From contig NZ_PIZU01000018.1 of the NCBI RefSeq assembly GCF_002838065.1, positions 1-64,000 of the forward strand: a stretch of DNA of 64,000 bases, in the 5' to 3' direction. The stretch comes from Mycobacterium hubeiense. Lineage in GTDB: Bacteria > Actinomycetota > Actinomycetes > Mycobacteriales > Mycobacteriaceae. Shown one piece after another: positions 45,501 through 56,149 of the stretch. The notes below the pieces were generated by a model, which did no database searches, was not told the origin of the DNA, and was given only the letters and a program-made list of their open reading frames with translations. How positions within the stretch are numbered: the stretch's first letter is position 1; the number at the start of each line of letters is the position of its first letter. The translations under genes were made by a program, and so were the position numbers.

Positions 45501-46559
45501 TTACGGCGCCGGATGCACCGCTACTTCCTGCGCTTTCACGGTGAAGAAGATTCGCTCGCCGGGTGCCAGCGCCAGCTCGGCGACGGAGCCCGCGGTGACA
45601 TCCGCCGCCAGGCCGGGCGCGCCGTCGGGTTGTTCGTCGGTGCGGATCCGCACCGAGCGGCCTCGCGCGTCGAGCTCGGCGACGGTGACCTGAACAGTGT
45701 TTCGCGGGCTGCCGTGCGCAGGCTCGCGATACACCGCGACCGCGGCGGGCGGAAATATCGCCACCGCCGGCGCACCGACCGTCAGATCCTCGGCCGCGCG
45801 GCCGTGCCACGACGTACCCCAGTCGGTGGTGAGCACTCCGTCGGCGCCCGCCGTGCCGCTGACCAGGTTCACCCCCGCGAACCGCGCCCCGAAATGGCTG
45901 CGCGGTGCGGCCAATACCGTTGCTGTCGAACCAGTTTCGACGATGCGCCCAGAATCCAGGATCAGCACCCGGTCGGCGAGGGTGAGGACGTCGAGCAGGT
46001 CGTGGGTGACGATCACCGCCGAGCGGTGATCGCGGGTCAGCACCCGGCGCAGCACCTTGCGCATCGCGGTGGCGACGCCGACGTCCAACCCGGCCAGCGG
46101 CTCGTCGAGCAGCAAGACATCAGGTTCGGCGGCCAGCGCGCGGGCCAGCGCCACCCGTTGAGCCTGTCCCCCGGACAGCGCGCGCGGCATCCGGTCGGCG
46201 AGATCCCCGGCGTCGACCTCGGCCAGCCAACGTTGCGCCGACGCCCGCGAACTACGGGGCGAGAACGCGACATTGGCCGCGGCGCTCAGATGCGGGAACA
46301 GCAGCGAATCTTGCAGCAGCAGGCCGACGCGGCGGTCATGTGTCGGCACGTGCACCCCGGCGGAGGTGTCGGTCAACACTCGGTCGCCGGCCCGCACCAC
46401 GCCCCGGTCGGGCTGGATCAGGCCCGCGATCACATGCAGCGCCGTGGACTTTCCTGCCCCGTTCGGCCCCAGCACGGCCAGCACCTCACCGGCCGCCAGC
46501 TCGAATTCCAGCTCTACTCCCCGACTTTCGACGACGGCGCTGAGCTGAACTGACGTCAC
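45501..46559 (-). CDS. modC: Molybdate ABC transporter ATP-binding protein ModC
   Basis: The 352-residue ATPase has Walker [10 protein letters not shown] at about residue 31, the Q-loop [10 protein letters not shown], the ABC signature [15 protein letters not shown], Walker [14 protein letters not shown] and the switch His in VIVTHDLLD. The C-terminal 80 residues form a TOBE/molybdate-binding-like domain ([18 protein letters not shown]). It drives import of molybdate (and perhaps tungstate) for molybdenum-cofactor enzymes. Its ATG overlaps the modB stop by 4 bases, as expected for a modABC operon, in the same order as Rv1857-Rv1859. It is the last gene of that operon. Confidence 0.94.
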   Translation of the reverse strand: MTSVQLSAVVESRGVELEFELAAGEVLAVLGPNGAGKSTALHVIAGLIQPDRGVVRAGDRVLTDTSAGVHVPTHDRRVGLLLQDSLLFPHLSAAANVAFSPRSSRASAQRWLAEVDAGDLADRMPRALSGGQAQRVALARALAAEPDVLLLDEPLAGLDVGVATAMRKVLRRVLTRDHRSAVIVTHDLLDVLTLADRVLILDSGRIVETGSTATVLAAPRSHFGARFAGVNLVSGTAGADGVLTTDWGTSWHGRAAEDLTVGAPAVAIFPPAAVAVYREPAHGSPRNTVQVTVAELDARGRSVRIRTDEQPDGAPGLAADVTAGSVAELALAPGERIFFTVKAQEVAVHPAP

Positions 46560-47353
46560 GTTTGCCAGCCGTTCGCTTGCAGCCGACGGCTGCCCAACCC
46601 GAGCACCACCACGGCGGCCACCACGACGAGCACCAGTGATAGCGCCACCGCGGCGTCGGCGTCACTTTCGCGCTGCAGGTAGATCTCCAGTGGCAAGGTG
46701 CGGGTGACGCCCTCGCGAGAACCCGCGAACGTCAGCGTGGCGCCGAATTCGCCGAGCGCACGGGCGAACGCCAGCACCGCGCCGGAGAGCAGCCCGGGCG
46801 CCAACAGCGGCAGCGACACCCGCCACCACACCGTGGACGGCCGGGCGCCCAGCGTGGCCGCCACCACTTCGTAGTCGGTACCCGCGGTGCGTGCCGCCCC
46901 CTCCAACGCGATGACCAGAAACGGCAGCGACACGAACGTCTGCGCCAGCACCACCGCCGCCGTCGTGAACGCGATATTGATGCCTGCTGCGTCGAGGTAC
47001 TGCCCCACCAGGCCGAGCCGGCCGAATGCGTACAGCAGCGCGATCCCGCCCACCACCGGCGGCAGCACCAGCGGCAACAGAATCAGCGGCCGAATAACCC
47101 GCACAATCCGCGACCGGCTGCGGGCCAGTACCAGCGCCATCGGCACGCCCAGCAGGACACACAGCACCGTGCTGGCCGCCGCTGTCTTCAGGCTCAGCGC
47201 CAACGCCGTGCGCGACGACGGGCTGGAGATCAAGGACCAGAACTGGGGCCAGTCGACCTTGGCGGCCACCGCGATCAGGGGAAGCACGACAAACACGGCG
47301 CCGACGGTCGCCGGCATGTAGATCCAGCGCGGTAACGGCGGTGCAGTGGTCAA
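46556..47353 (-). CDS. modB: Molybdate ABC transporter permease ModB
   Basis: The 265-residue inner-membrane permease has five or six helices with the EAA loop [20 protein letters not shown] at about residues 165-184, followed by [16 protein letters not shown], both characteristic of ModB/CysT permeases. It dimerises with ModC bound below. The start is the TTG at 47353, which overlaps the modA stop by 4 bases (TTGA) and gives the length of the Mtb protein (about 264). The longer upstream frame merely reads through modA in another register. Confidence 0.93.
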   Translation of the reverse strand: MTTAPPLPRWIYMPATVGAVFVVLPLIAVAAKVDWPQFWSLISSPSSRTALALSLKTAAASTVLCVLLGVPMALVLARSRSRIVRVIRPLILLPLVLPPVVGGIALLYAFGRLGLVGQYLDAAGINIAFTTAAVVLAQTFVSLPFLVIALEGAARTAGTDYEVVAATLGARPSTVWWRVSLPLLAPGLLSGAVLAFARALGEFGATLTFAGSREGVTRTLPLEIYLQRESDADAAVALSLVLVVVAAVVVLGLGSRRLQANGWQT

Positions 47354-48108
47354 GGTTTCCCGAAACCCGCGTCGGAGAGGATCCGCTGGTCGGATTCGCC
47401 GGTGACCGCGTCGACGAACTTCGCGGCCAACTCTGGATGTGCAGAATCCTTCAGGGCCGCGATCGGGTAGGTATTCACGGCACCGGCGGATTCGGGGAAG
47501 TTCACTGTCGCGACCTTGTCGCCGGCGCTGCGGGCGTCCGTGACGTACACCAGGCCCGCGTCGGCCTGCCCGCTCGTCACCTTGTTGAGCACATCGGTGA
47601 CCGACGATTCCTCGCTGACCGGGTCGAGCCGGATACCGCTGCGCTCTTCGATGCGCTCCGCCGCCGATCCGCAGGGCACCGGCGCCGCGCACACCACGAC
47701 CGTCACGCCCGGCTTGGTCAGGTCAGCGAAGGAGACGATCTCTTTCGGGTTGTCCGGCGCGGTCACGATCGTCAGGGTGTTGGTCGCGAAGCTCACTGGA
47801 TCTGTGGCCAGCAGCCCCGCGTCGGCGGCTATGTTCATGTTCTTGGTGTCGGCGGATGCGAAGACGTCTGCGGTGGCGCCCTGCGTCAGCTGCGTGACCA
47901 AATCGGAGGAGCCGGCGAAGTTTAACTCAACCGATGTTCCGGGGTTGTCGTTCTCGAACTGTTCACCGATCTGGGTGAAGGTGTCCCGCAGCGACGCCGC
48001 GGCATAGACGGTGATCGATTCGCCGGACTCGTCATCGCGGGAACCGCACGCCGCCAGGCCCGCTACCAGCGTCGACAAGGCAACTGCAAGGGTCAGCATC
48101 CGAGGCAC
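47350..48108 (-). CDS. modA: Molybdate-binding lipoprotein ModA
   Basis: The 252-residue substrate-binding protein has a lipobox LAACG at about residues 18-22, followed by the ModA opening [17 protein letters not shown] and then [19 protein letters not shown]. The Ser of AAASL and the Ser of AGSSD are the usual molybdate contacts. The hinge region and [19 protein letters not shown] complete the two-lobed fold. Lipid-anchored, it captures molybdate outside the membrane and passes it to ModBC. The start is GTG 48108, with ATG 48099 as an alternative. It is the first gene of modABC, with a 134-base divergent promoter region shared with the SDR gene. Confidence 0.94.
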   Translation of the reverse strand: MPRMLTLAVALSTLVAGLAACGSRDDESGESITVYAAASLRDTFTQIGEQFENDNPGTSVELNFAGSSDLVTQLTQGATADVFASADTKNMNIAADAGLLATDPVSFATNTLTIVTAPDNPKEIVSFADLTKPGVTVVVCAAPVPCGSAAERIEERSGIRLDPVSEESSVTDVLNKVTSGQADAGLVYVTDARSAGDKVATVNFPESAGAVNTYPIAALKDSAHPELAAKFVDAVTGESDQRILSDAGFGKP

Positions 48109-48242
48109 GGATCAAACCCTAGGTCACAAGTCTGTCGCCGTCGGGGAACGTCTGCGCGTCGGGTTTCGCGCTCTAGCTACCGTCCAGTAACATCGGTGTT
48201 TGATTCACGCCCGTTCAGCGTTGAACACGAGGGAGGTCACCG

Positions 48243-48914
48243 ATGGAGGTGCTGGTCACCGGCGGCGACACCGACTTGGGCCGCACTGTCGCAGAAGGCT
48301 TTCGCGACGCCGGCCACAAGGTGGTGATCGCCGGCGCCCGCCGCGACGACCTCGAAGTCGCCGCCAAGGAACTCGACGTCGATTCGATCGTGTTCGACAA
48401 CACCGACCCCGAAAGCCTCGAAGCGGCCCGCGGGCAGTTGCCATATCACCTCGACACCATCGTCAATGTCCCCGCCCCGCTGTGGGACGCCGGCGATCCG
48501 CGCACCTACACGCTGGCCGATCTGGCGTCGGCGTGGCGCCATGCGCTGGATGCCACGGTGCTCTCGGCGGTGCTGACGGTGGCGATCGCGGGCGATCATC
48601 TGCGCTCGGGCGGCACCATCATCAACGTCATTCCCGAGAGCCCGCGCGACGGCAGCGCCGAGGCCGCCATCAAAGCGGCGCTCTCGGATTGGACCGCCGG
48701 GCAGGCCGAGTACTTCGGCACCCGCGGCATCACCGTCAACGCGGTCGCGTCCGGCAAGAGCGCCGAGCCCGGCTACGACGGGCTCTCCAGCACTCCTCCG
48801 TCGGTGGCGGCCGAAATCGCCCGGCTCGCACTGTTTTTGAGCACACCGGCCGCGCGCCACATCACCGGCCAGACCATGCACGTCAGCCGCGGGGCATTGG
48901 CCAACTTCGGGTAG
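48243..48914 (+). CDS. Atypical SDR-fold protein, Rv1856c-like
   Basis: The 223-residue Rossmann-fold protein has the SDR nucleotide motif TGGDTDLGRTVAEGF at about residues 6-20 and the C-terminal ARHITGQTMHVSRGA typical of classical SDRs. The catalytic Y-x3-K is missing: the helix that should carry it reads AEAAIKAALSDWTAG, with Lys but no Tyr four residues before it. The nearby Ser sits in NVIPESPRDG. It may bind a dinucleotide without acting as a normal dehydrogenase. It lies between modA and an LLM oxidoreductase, as Rv1856c does in Mtb. The start is the ATG at 48243. Confidence 0.83.
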   Translation: MEVLVTGGDTDLGRTVAEGFRDAGHKVVIAGARRDDLEVAAKELDVDSIVFDNTDPESLEAARGQLPYHLDTIVNVPAPLWDAGDPRTYTLADLASAWRHALDATVLSAVLTVAIAGDHLRSGGTIINVIPESPRDGSAEAAIKAALSDWTAGQAEYFGTRGITVNAVASGKSAEPGYDGLSSTPPSVAAEIARLALFLSTPAARHITGQTMHVSRGALANFG

Positions 48915-48973
48915 GGCTCGCGTTTGGGGCCTTGAAGGGAATGAATCCCCTCACCGGTTGTTACTAATTGATT

Positions 48974-49903
48974 GTGACAATCCGACTCGGACTCCAGATT
49001 CCCAACTTCTCCTACGGCACCGGCGTCGCGGAACTCTTTCCTACGGTGATCGCCCAGGCCCAAGAGGCCGACCAGGCGGGCTTCGACGCGGTCTTTTTGA
49101 TGGACCACTTCTACCAACTGCCCATGCTGGGCAGCCCCGACCAGCCGATGCTCGAGGCCTACACCGCGCTGGGTGGGCTGGCCACCGCGACCGAACGCGT
49201 GCAACTCGGCACGCTGGTCACCGGCAACACGTACCGCAACCCGACGCTGCTGGCCAAGATCATCACCACCCTCGACGTGATGAGCCAGGGCCGCGCGATC
49301 CTGGGCATCGGCACCGGGTGGTTCGAGCTCGAGCATGATCAGCTCGGATTCGAGTTCGGCACCTTCACCGACCGGTTCAACAAGCTCTACGAAGCCCTCG
49401 ACATCATCCTGCCGATGATCAAGGGCGAGCGGCCGACGGTGGACGGCAAGTACTATCGCACCAGGGAGGCGATGGCCGAACCGCGCTTGCGCGACCACAT
49501 CCCGCTGATGATCGGCGGCAGCGGCGAGAAGAAGACCATCCCGCTGGCCGCCAAGCACTTCGACCACCTCAATGTGATCGCCGGCTTCGACGAGCTGCCC
49601 GGCAAGGTACGCGTGGTCAAACAGCGCTGCGAGGAAATCGATCGCGACCCCGCCACGCTGGAGACCAGCATGCTGGTCACCGCCATGGTCGACGAGAACG
49701 TCACCGAGGACGTCATCCCCGATGAGATGAAGCAGCGCATGGTCGTGGGCAGCGCCGGGCAGATCGCAGAGCAGATCAAGACGAAAGTTCTCGACGCGGG
49801 CATCGACGGCGTCATCGTCAATCTGCCGACCAGCGTCCAGGGCTACCAGCCGGGTCACATCACCGCGCTCGGCGAGGCGCTGCGGCCACTCGTGCGCGGT
49901 TAA
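48974..49903 (+). CDS. LLM-class F420-dependent oxidoreductase, Rv1855c-like
   Basis: The 309-residue TIM-barrel enzyme is of the luciferase-like monooxygenase class that usually uses coenzyme F420. It closely resembles recalled Mtb Rv1855c: IRLGLQIPNFSYGTGV, DAVFLMDHFYQLPMLG, LGTLVTGNTYRNPTLLAKII and AILGIGTGWFELEHDQLGFE. The C-terminal IGGSGEKKTIPLAA is the cofactor phosphate site. The GTG at 48974 gives VTIRLGLQ; a TTG two codons earlier is unlikely. The natural substrate is unknown. It stands 108 bases upstream of ndh on the same strand. Confidence 0.92.
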   Translation: MTIRLGLQIPNFSYGTGVAELFPTVIAQAQEADQAGFDAVFLMDHFYQLPMLGSPDQPMLEAYTALGGLATATERVQLGTLVTGNTYRNPTLLAKIITTLDVMSQGRAILGIGTGWFELEHDQLGFEFGTFTDRFNKLYEALDIILPMIKGERPTVDGKYYRTREAMAEPRLRDHIPLMIGGSGEKKTIPLAAKHFDHLNVIAGFDELPGKVRVVKQRCEEIDRDPATLETSMLVTAMVDENVTEDVIPDEMKQRMVVGSAGQIAEQIKTKVLDAGIDGVIVNLPTSVQGYQPGHITALGEALRPLVRG

Positions 49904-50011
49904 TCCCGTTTTCGGCGTGGCAAATGCCACAGCCGCCCCTGCCCCGACGGAAATACCGGGCGACTACCGTAGTGGGCGAGAACTGCACGTGTAGCCCCTC
50001 GAGGAGCCCAG

Positions 50012-51382
50012 ATGAGCCACCCCGGAGCCACTGCATCGGATCGGCACAAAGTCGTCATCATCGGCTCTGGCTTCGGCGGTCTCAACGCCGCGAAGAAGCT
50101 CAAACGAGCCGATGTCGACATCAAGCTGATCGCTCGCACCACCCACCACCTGTTTCAGCCGCTGCTGTACCAGGTGGCCACCGGCATCATCTCCGAGGGC
50201 GAGATCGCGCCGCCCACCCGGGTGATCCTGCGCAAGCAGAAAAACGTGCAGGTCCTGCTCGGCGACGTCACCCGCATCGACCTGACCGACCAGACCGTCA
50301 CCTCGGAGTTGCTCGGTCACACCTACCGGACTCCGTACGACACACTGATCGTCGCCGCCGGCGCCGGGCAGTCCTATTTCGGCAACGACCACTTCGCCGA
50401 ATGGGCGCCGGGCATGAAGACCATCGACGATGCGCTGGAGTTGCGCGGCCGGATCCTCGGCGCGTTCGAACAGGCCGAGCGTTCCAGTGACCCGGTACGC
50501 CGGCAAAAGCTGCTGACGTTCACCGTGATCGGTGCCGGCCCCACCGGTGTCGAGATGGCAGGCCAGATTGCCGAACTCGCCGACCACACGCTCAAAGGCG
50601 CGTTCCGCCACATCGATTCGACCAAAGCGCGGGTGATCCTGCTCGACGCCGCGCCCGCGGTGCTGCCGCCGATGGGCGAAAAGCTCGGCAAGAAGGCCCA
50701 GGCGCGGCTGGAGAAGATGGGGGTGGAAATCCAGCTCGGGGCGATGGTCACCGATGTGGACCGAAATGGCTTGACCGTCAAGGACTCCGACGGAACCATT
50801 CGCCGCATCGAGTCAGCGTGCAAGGTGTGGTCGGCGGGTGTTTCCGCCAGCCCGCTGGGCAAGGACCTCGCCGAACAATCGGGTGTGGAACTCGACCGCG
50901 CCGGACGGGTCAAGGTGCTGCCGGACCTGTCCATCCCGGGCCACCCCAACGTGTTCGTGGTCGGCGACATGGCCGCCGTCGAAGGCGTGCCGGGCATGGC
51001 GCAGGGCGCGATCCAAGGCGGCAAGTATGTCGCCAACCTGATCAAGGCCGAACTCAAGGGCGCCGATCCCGGCGCGCGGGAACCGTTCCAGTACTTCGAC
51101 AAAGGGTCGATGGCCACGGTGTCGCGGTTCTCCGCGGTGGCCAAGATCGGCGCGCTGGAATTCGGCGGCTTTATCGCATGGTTGGCCTGGCTGGTATTGC
51201 ACCTGGTCTATTTGATCGGGTTCAAGACCAAGATCACCACGCTGCTGTCGTGGACGGTGACGTTCCTGTCCACCCATCGCGGCCAGCTGACCATCACCGA
51301 GCAACAGGCCTACGCGCGCACCAGGATCGAAGAGCTCGAGGAGATCGCGGCGGCGGTGCAGGACGAGAAGGCGGCGAGCTAG
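50012..51382 (+). CDS. ndh: Type II NADH dehydrogenase Ndh
   Basis: The 456-residue non-proton-pumping NADH:menaquinone oxidoreductase has the FAD site VVIIGSGFGGLNAAKKLKRA, the quinone-proximal TTHHLFQPLLYQVATGI, and the NADH site TVIGAGPTGVEMAGQIAEL near residue 170. The second FAD motif is HPNVFVVGDMAAVEGV. The C-terminal hydrophobic helices (FIAWLAWLVLHLVYLIGFKT) bind the membrane. It matches Mtb Rv1854c in place and sequence and would be the main NADH entry point of the respiratory chain. The ATG at 50012 is used. It ends 6 bases before the convergent ureD stop. Confidence 0.97.
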   Translation: MSHPGATASDRHKVVIIGSGFGGLNAAKKLKRADVDIKLIARTTHHLFQPLLYQVATGIISEGEIAPPTRVILRKQKNVQVLLGDVTRIDLTDQTVTSELLGHTYRTPYDTLIVAAGAGQSYFGNDHFAEWAPGMKTIDDALELRGRILGAFEQAERSSDPVRRQKLLTFTVIGAGPTGVEMAGQIAELADHTLKGAFRHIDSTKARVILLDAAPAVLPPMGEKLGKKAQARLEKMGVEIQLGAMVTDVDRNGLTVKDSDGTIRRIESACKVWSAGVSASPLGKDLAEQSGVELDRAGRVKVLPDLSIPGHPNVFVVGDMAAVEGVPGMAQGAIQGGKYVANLIKAELKGADPGAREPFQYFDKGSMATVSRFSAVAKIGALEFGGFIAWLAWLVLHLVYLIGFKTKITTLLSWTVTFLSTHRGQLTITEQQAYARTRIEELEEIAAAVQDEKAAS

Positions 51383-51388
51383 AGCCGG

Positions 51389-52015
51389 CTAGAGCCTGTG
51401 CCCTTGCCACGTGGCCAGGCAGCCGCCCGCCGCCAGTTGCAGCAATGTGCCTTCGGTGTCGAAAGTTGTTGCTGGGTAGCGTAATTCGCTGACGCACGCC
51501 AGCGGGGTGTCGAGTTGGTCGTCGGCCACCGCACCGGCACCCAGTTCGATCCGGTGCCGCAGCAGCGGCCGGCCGTCGACGTCGGCGTGCAGACAACTGG
51601 ACCAAAAGCCTTGCCGCTCACCGGTTCTGCCGATCTGGATGCGCTCCCGCACCCGTACGCTGCCGGTTTCGGTCAGGCGAAGCGATGTCGACGTGAGATG
51701 CCGGGAGTGACTAGCCACGATGGTGGGTTGCGGGTCGACATCGAGATCTCCCGCCACCTCGAGGTCCCAGCGTGCGTGTGATTCGGCCGTTGCCGCGCCG
51801 GGCAGCACGACGGTGCCCGCGGCACTTCGCACCCGAAGCCGCGCCCCAGGTTCCACGACGATGCGCACCGCGACGCTGTCCCCGCCGAGTGGGGTTGCCG
51901 CCGCCGAAACCAGGTGCACGGTATCGGGTTCGGTGCGGCGCGCGGCGAGCGCTCCCCCGCACTCAATGCGTGGCGGCCGGTTGGGGCACGCGACGATCAG
52001 GATGTCGGAACGCAC
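51389..52015 (-). CDS. ureD: Urease accessory protein UreD
   Basis: The 208-residue urease maturation scaffold is the last gene of the ureABCFGD operon. Recognisable parts are [32 protein letters not shown] and [20 protein letters not shown]. Together with UreF and UreG it forms the complex that opens apo-urease and delivers nickel. Actinobacterial UreD proteins are shorter than the enterobacterial ones (about 270), and this length agrees with Mtb Rv1853. The GTG at 52015 lies inside the 3' end of ureG (19-base overlap). Confidence 0.9.
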   Translation of the reverse strand: MRSDILIVACPNRPPRIECGGALAARRTEPDTVHLVSAAATPLGGDSVAVRIVVEPGARLRVRSAAGTVVLPGAATAESHARWDLEVAGDLDVDPQPTIVASHSRHLTSTSLRLTETGSVRVRERIQIGRTGERQGFWSSCLHADVDGRPLLRHRIELGAGAVADDQLDTPLACVSELRYPATTFDTEGTLLQLAAGGCLATWQGHRL

Positions 52016-52686
52016 AGTTGCTCTCGCACCCAGGTCAGCACCGGCCCGGCCGTCGGATCCTGTGTCAGCGAGATCAGCACCGTCGGGCGGTCCTGCCGCA
52101 CGGCCGCGGCGTCGCGGCGCATCACGTCGAGGTCGGCTCCGACCAGTTGAGCCAGGTCGGTTTTGTTGACCACCAAAAGATCTGAATACGTCACGCCGGG
52201 ACCGCCCTTGCGCGGCACCTTGTCGCCGCCTGCGACGTCGATGACAAAGATCTGCACATCGACAAGACCCGACGAAAAGGTGGCGGTCAAGTTGTCTCCG
52301 CCGGATTCCACCAGGATGAGATCGAGCGGGGACTCCGGTCGGTGATGCGCTTCGATCAGGTCGTCGATGGCGTCCAGGTTGGCGGTGATGTCGTCGCGGA
52401 TCGCGGTGTGCGGGCAACCGCCGGTCTGCACGGCGGCGATCCGCTCGTCGGGCAGCACCGCGTGTCGACGCAGGAAGTCGGCGTCCTCGGTGGTGTAGAT
52501 ATCGTTGGTGAGCACGGCCAGCGAGAGCTCGTCGCGCAATTGACGGCACAGCGCGGCCACCAACGCGGTCTTACCCGAACCCACCGGGCCGCCGATGCCG
52601 ATGCGCAGCGGCTCCCCCGGCCGTCGACTGCGTTTCGGTCGTTCGATGTGCGAGTGGGGCTCGCCGTCCAGGAAATGTGGTGGCAC
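51997..52686 (-). CDS. ureG: Urease accessory GTPase UreG
   Basis: The 229-residue SIMIBI-class GTPase supplies nickel to urease. The P-loop [17 protein letters not shown] is at about residues 30-46, the metal motif C-P-H in [14 protein letters not shown] at about 88-101, the Walker-B-like [15 protein letters not shown] near 123, and [13 protein letters not shown] gives GTP specificity (N-K-x-D). A short His-containing N-terminus ([12 protein letters not shown]) may bind nickel weakly. It follows ureF after 13 bases, with GGAGG in the gap, and overlaps ureD. Confidence 0.97.
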   Translation of the reverse strand: MPPHFLDGEPHSHIERPKRSRRPGEPLRIGIGGPVGSGKTALVAALCRQLRDELSLAVLTNDIYTTEDADFLRRHAVLPDERIAAVQTGGCPHTAIRDDITANLDAIDDLIEAHHRPESPLDLILVESGGDNLTATFSSGLVDVQIFVIDVAGGDKVPRKGGPGVTYSDLLVVNKTDLAQLVGADLDVMRRDAAAVRQDRPTVLISLTQDPTAGPVLTWVREQLCVPTS

Positions 52687-52699
52687 CGGAAGACCTCCT

Positions 52700-53335
52700 T
52701 TACGAGAAAAACAGGGGTCGCTCGCGCTCGGTGTGGCGCTGGGCCAGCACGTCGAGCAGCGGATCGGACAGATCGGCCAGACCCTTGCCGGCCTCTGTCG
52801 CAGTGTGGTCGCACAGCGCGGACAGTTCGAATGTCAGCGCCGCCACATCACCGGGGTCGAGAGCCAGCAGTCGCTGTGCGGCGGTCGCCGACCCCGTCAT
52901 CGTGGTGTACACCACCGACAGGGCGGTGTGTTCGGGCGACAGGCCGCTGGCCGCTCCGACGGCGCCCGCCGCGACCGCGAGGTGCGGCGTGGCTCCGAAC
53001 TGCGCCCAGTCGTGTTCTGGCCACACCCGCCGCGCAAGCCGAATCAACCCACGACCTTGGGTGCGGGAGGCCTGGCGCGCGGCGGGAGCCGGTGTGCGCG
53101 CGTCGGTTTCGCGGTCGGCGGTGTCGGCGGTCAGTCCGCCGCCGTGCACGGCGGCCGCGATCGAGCCGGCCACCAGACCATGAGTGCGGATGCGGCGGCG
53201 CAAAAACGCCCGCAACGTCGCTAGATCCGTCACCAAGCCGCTGGTGACAGCCTCCTCGATACCGCCGGAGTGCACATGTCCACCCGTCGGTAGCCGAGAG
53301 TCCGACAGCATGAGCAACGTCGCGAGACTGGTCAT
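52700..53335 (-). CDS. ureF: Urease accessory protein UreF
   Basis: The 211-residue, mostly helical protein bridges UreG and UreD on the urease apoenzyme. Family hallmarks are the N-terminal [20 protein letters not shown] followed by EEAVTSGLV, and a helical C-terminal part with [20 protein letters not shown]. The ATG at 53335 shares one base with the ureC stop (TGATG), a typical coupling. Length agrees with Mtb UreF (about 211). Confidence 0.93.
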   Translation of the reverse strand: MTSLATLLMLSDSRLPTGGHVHSGGIEEAVTSGLVTDLATLRAFLRRRIRTHGLVAGSIAAAVHGGGLTADTADRETDARTPAPAARQASRTQGRGLIRLARRVWPEHDWAQFGATPHLAVAAGAVGAASGLSPEHTALSVVYTTMTGSATAAQRLLALDPGDVAALTFELSALCDHTATEAGKGLADLSDPLLDVLAQRHTERERPLFFS

Positions 53336-55050
53336 CAGAACAGGAAATACCGTTGTGCCATCGGCAGTTCCGCGGCGGGCTGCTCCTGCCACACGTCGCC
53401 ATCGATACGGACTGTGAAGGTGTCGGGTTCAACATCGATACGCGGCAGAGCATCGTTGAGAGGCATCTGAGCCTTACCGAGGTGCCGGACGTCCTTGACC
53501 GCTATCAGCGGGCGGTCGACGGCGATCCGGTCGGCGAGCCCATCGTCGATTGCCTGCGGCGCAACGAAATGCACCGACGTGGTGGCCGCAGCCGTCGCGC
53601 CGAACATCGGCCGCGGTAGCACCGGCTGCGGCGTCGGGATCGACGCGTTGGCGTCACCCATTGCGGCCCAAGCGATCATGCCGCCCTTGAGCACGGCGTG
53701 CGGCCGCACTCCGAAGAACGCCGGCTCCCACAACACCAGATCGGCCAGCTTGCCTACCTCCACCGAGCCGACTTCGCCGTCGAGCCCGTGCGCAATCGCC
53801 GGGCAGATGGTGTATTTCGCGACATAGCGGCGGGCCCGGTTGTTGTCCGCCGGGCCGTCACCAGGGAGCGCCCCGCGACGGCGCTTCATGACGTGGGCGG
53901 TCTGCCAGGTGCGGATCACCACTTCGCCGATGCGGCCCATCGCCTGTGAGTCGCTTCCGATCATCGATATGGCGCCGATGTCGTGCAGCAGGTCCTCGGC
54001 GGCGATGGTCGACGGCCTGATCCGGCTTTCGGCGAACGCCAGATCCTCGGGGATCGCGGGGTTGAGGTGGTGGCACACCATCAGCATGTCGAGGTGCTCG
54101 TCGAGCGTATTGACGGTGTGGGGGCGAGTCGGATTGGTCGAACTGGGCAGCACATTGGGTTCGGCCGCGATGGTGATGATGTCGGGTGCGTGGCCCCCGC
54201 CGGCGCCCTCGGTGTGGTAGGCGTGGATCGTTCGCCCGGCGATTGCCCCGACCGTGCTCTCGACGAACCCGGCTTCGTTGAGGGTGTCGGAGTGCAACGC
54301 CACCTGTACCCCGGATTCGTCGGCGACCCTCAGGCACGCGTCGATAGCCGCCGGGGTGGAGCCCCAATCCTCGTGCAGCTTGAAACCCGAAGCGCCGCCC
54401 CGCAATTGCTCCCACATCGCTTCGGCGCTGACGGTATTTCCTTTACCCAGCAGTGCGACGTTCAGTGGCCACGAATCCAGGGATTCCAGCATGCGGGCGA
54501 GGTGCCAGGCACCCGGGGTCACGGTGGTGGCCTTGCTCCCTTCGGCCGGTCCCGTGCCGCCGCCGACGATCGTGGTGATGCCGCCACCCAGCGCTTCGGC
54601 CAGGATCTGCGGGCAGATCAGGTGCACGTGGGAGTCGATGCCCCCTGCGGTGAGGATGCGTCCGTTGCCGCCGATCACCTCCGTCGACGGCCCGACCACC
54701 AGGTCCGGATGCACGCCGCTCATGATGTCGGGGTTGCCCGCCTTACCGATCGCGGCGATGCGCCCGTCACGGATCCCGATGTCGGCCTTGATGATTCCCC
54801 AGTAATCGAGGATGACGGCCCCGGTGATGACCGTGTCGGGTGCGCCCTCGGCACGGGTGGCCCGACCCTGGCCCATCGACTCGCGCAGCACCTTGCCCCC
54901 GCCGAACACCGCCTCGTCACCGGCCAATCCCGGGCCTCCGCTGCGGTCCTCGGTGATCTCGATGAACAGGTCGGTGTCAGCCAATCGGATCCGGTCGCCG
55001 GTGGTCGGCCCGAACAGCGCGGCGTAGTGCTCCCGTGACAGTTCGGTCAT
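53335..55050 (-). CDS. ureC: Urease alpha subunit UreC
   Basis: The 571-residue catalytic subunit hydrolyses urea to ammonia and carbamate. All active-site motifs are seen: the metal His pair in [12 protein letters not shown] near residue 135, the Lys that is carbamylated in GFKLHEDWG near 220, the His residues in [13 protein letters not shown] and [17 protein letters not shown], the mobile-flap MVCHHLN with its catalytic His near 325, and the metal Asp in [16 protein letters not shown]. It is complete. It overlaps ureB by 4 bases and touches ureF. Urease supports nitrogen supply and acid resistance. Confidence 0.98.
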   Translation of the reverse strand: MTELSREHYAALFGPTTGDRIRLADTDLFIEITEDRSGGPGLAGDEAVFGGGKVLRESMGQGRATRAEGAPDTVITGAVILDYWGIIKADIGIRDGRIAAIGKAGNPDIMSGVHPDLVVGPSTEVIGGNGRILTAGGIDSHVHLICPQILAEALGGGITTIVGGGTGPAEGSKATTVTPGAWHLARMLESLDSWPLNVALLGKGNTVSAEAMWEQLRGGASGFKLHEDWGSTPAAIDACLRVADESGVQVALHSDTLNEAGFVESTVGAIAGRTIHAYHTEGAGGGHAPDIITIAAEPNVLPSSTNPTRPHTVNTLDEHLDMLMVCHHLNPAIPEDLAFAESRIRPSTIAAEDLLHDIGAISMIGSDSQAMGRIGEVVIRTWQTAHVMKRRRGALPGDGPADNNRARRYVAKYTICPAIAHGLDGEVGSVEVGKLADLVLWEPAFFGVRPHAVLKGGMIAWAAMGDANASIPTPQPVLPRPMFGATAAATTSVHFVAPQAIDDGLADRIAVDRPLIAVKDVRHLGKAQMPLNDALPRIDVEPDTFTVRIDGDVWQEQPAAELPMAQRYFLF

Positions 55051-55361
55051 GAGACATCCAGCCGACCGGGCGGATTCAGGCTTAGGCCGTGCACTTCCCG
55101 CTTGCCGCCCAGTGGAACCAGCGAAATACGTTGGGTCACACCGGGCTCGAATCGCACGGCGGTGCCCGCCGGGATGTCCAGCCGGTAGCCGTGTGCGGCG
55201 TCGCGGTCAAAGTCCAACGCGGCGTTGGCCTGTGGCAGATGCACGTGGCTGCCCACCTGCACCGGCCGGTCGCCGGTGTTGACGATGTCGAGCGTCAGTC
55301 GCGGCGCACCGGCGTTGATCACCACGACGCCGGCGCCGTAGAGGATTTCGCCGGGTGTCAT
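55047..55361 (-). CDS. ureB: Urease beta subunit UreB
   Basis: The 104-residue beta-rich structural subunit has the start [38 protein letters not shown] in the middle, and [20 protein letters not shown] near the end, all typical. It overlaps ureA (ATGA at 55358-55361) and ureC (4 bases), so the three structural subunits are translated in series. It is of normal length for the separate actinobacterial subunit. Confidence 0.97.
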   Translation of the reverse strand: MTPGEILYGAGVVVINAGAPRLTLDIVNTGDRPVQVGSHVHLPQANAALDFDRDAAHGYRLDIPAGTAVRFEPGVTQRISLVPLGGKREVHGLSLNPPGRLDVS

Positions 55362-55660
55362 GGGATCGGGTGGTGGACGGTGACCAGTTTGGTGCCGTCC
55401 GGGAACGTCGCCTCCACCTGGACGTCGTCGAGCATCTCGGGCACTCCCTCCATCACGTCTTCGCGGCGCAGCACCTCGCGCCCGCTGACCATCAGCTCGG
55501 CGACGGTGCGGCCGTCGCGGGCGCCTTCGAGGAGATGGTCGGTGATTATCGCGACGGCTTCGGGGTGGTTCAGCTTGAGACCACGGGCCTGTCGACGGCG
55601 AGCCAGTTCGGCGGCATAGGAGATCAGCAGCCGGTCCTGTTCATGCGGGGTCAGACGCAT
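55358..55660 (-). CDS. ureA: Urease gamma subunit UreA
   Basis: The 100-residue subunit has the standard opening [40 protein letters not shown] and the [20 protein letters not shown] region. The ATG at 55660 is preferred over the one six codons upstream because it gives the conserved MRLTP start. It is the first urease gene, 39 bases after the thioesterase gene on the same strand, so transcription probably begins either there or upstream of the thioesterase. Confidence 0.97.
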   Translation of the reverse strand: MRLTPHEQDRLLISYAAELARRRQARGLKLNHPEAVAIITDHLLEGARDGRTVAELMVSGREVLRREDVMEGVPEMLDDVQVEATFPDGTKLVTVHHPIP

Positions 55661-55699
55661 AGTCGGCGATATTGCCATGCACCACGGCGGTCGGCAGCG

Positions 55700-56149
55700 C
55701 TACTGGTGCGGCAGGTTCTGCAGCCGCACCTGGCCGCGCGCCACCGCGCGGTCGTTCTCGTCGGTGATGGTGATCAACCACAGCTGCTGGCGGCGGCCCC
55801 GGTGGATCGGGGTGGACACCGCGGTCAGTGTGCCGCCGCTGATCGCGCGCAGAAAGTCGGTGTTGTTGTTGACACCGACGACGGTGCCGCCGCCGTTCTC
55901 GGTCAGCCAGACATGGCCGGACACGCTGGCGAGGCTCTCGATGATGGAGCAGTACACGCCGCCGTGCACGATTCCCCACGGTTGCAGCAGTTTGTCGTGG
56001 ATCGTCAGTTGCGCGCGCCCACCATCCGGGGTGACCTCCAGATAGGTCAGACCGAGTTCCGTGTCGAATCCATCGCCGAGGCCGGCGGGCAGTTCCGTCG
56101 TCACGATCTCGTGTCTACACGGTGGGGATCCGGCGCTATCGTCGGGCAT
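55700..56149 (-). CDS. PaaI-type hotdog thioesterase, Rv1847-like
   Basis: The protein has up to 149 residues and a single hotdog domain. The signature is LLQPWGIVHGGVYCSIIESL (G-x-V-H-G-G with a Glu on the following helix), then VGVNNNTDFLRAISGG, IHRGRRQQLWLITITD and ARGQVRLQNLP. All of these match the Mtb Rv1847 pattern as recalled. It likely hydrolyses a small acyl-CoA. The ATG at 56149 overlaps the divergent rhodanese start, so the GTG at 56104 (134 residues) is also possible. It lies just upstream of ureA and may be co-transcribed with the urease genes, although no functional link is known. Confidence 0.88.
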   Translation of the reverse strand: MPDDSAGSPPCRHEIVTTELPAGLGDGFDTELGLTYLEVTPDGGRAQLTIHDKLLQPWGIVHGGVYCSIIESLASVSGHVWLTENGGGTVVGVNNNTDFLRAISGGTLTAVSTPIHRGRRQQLWLITITDENDRAVARGQVRLQNLPHQ

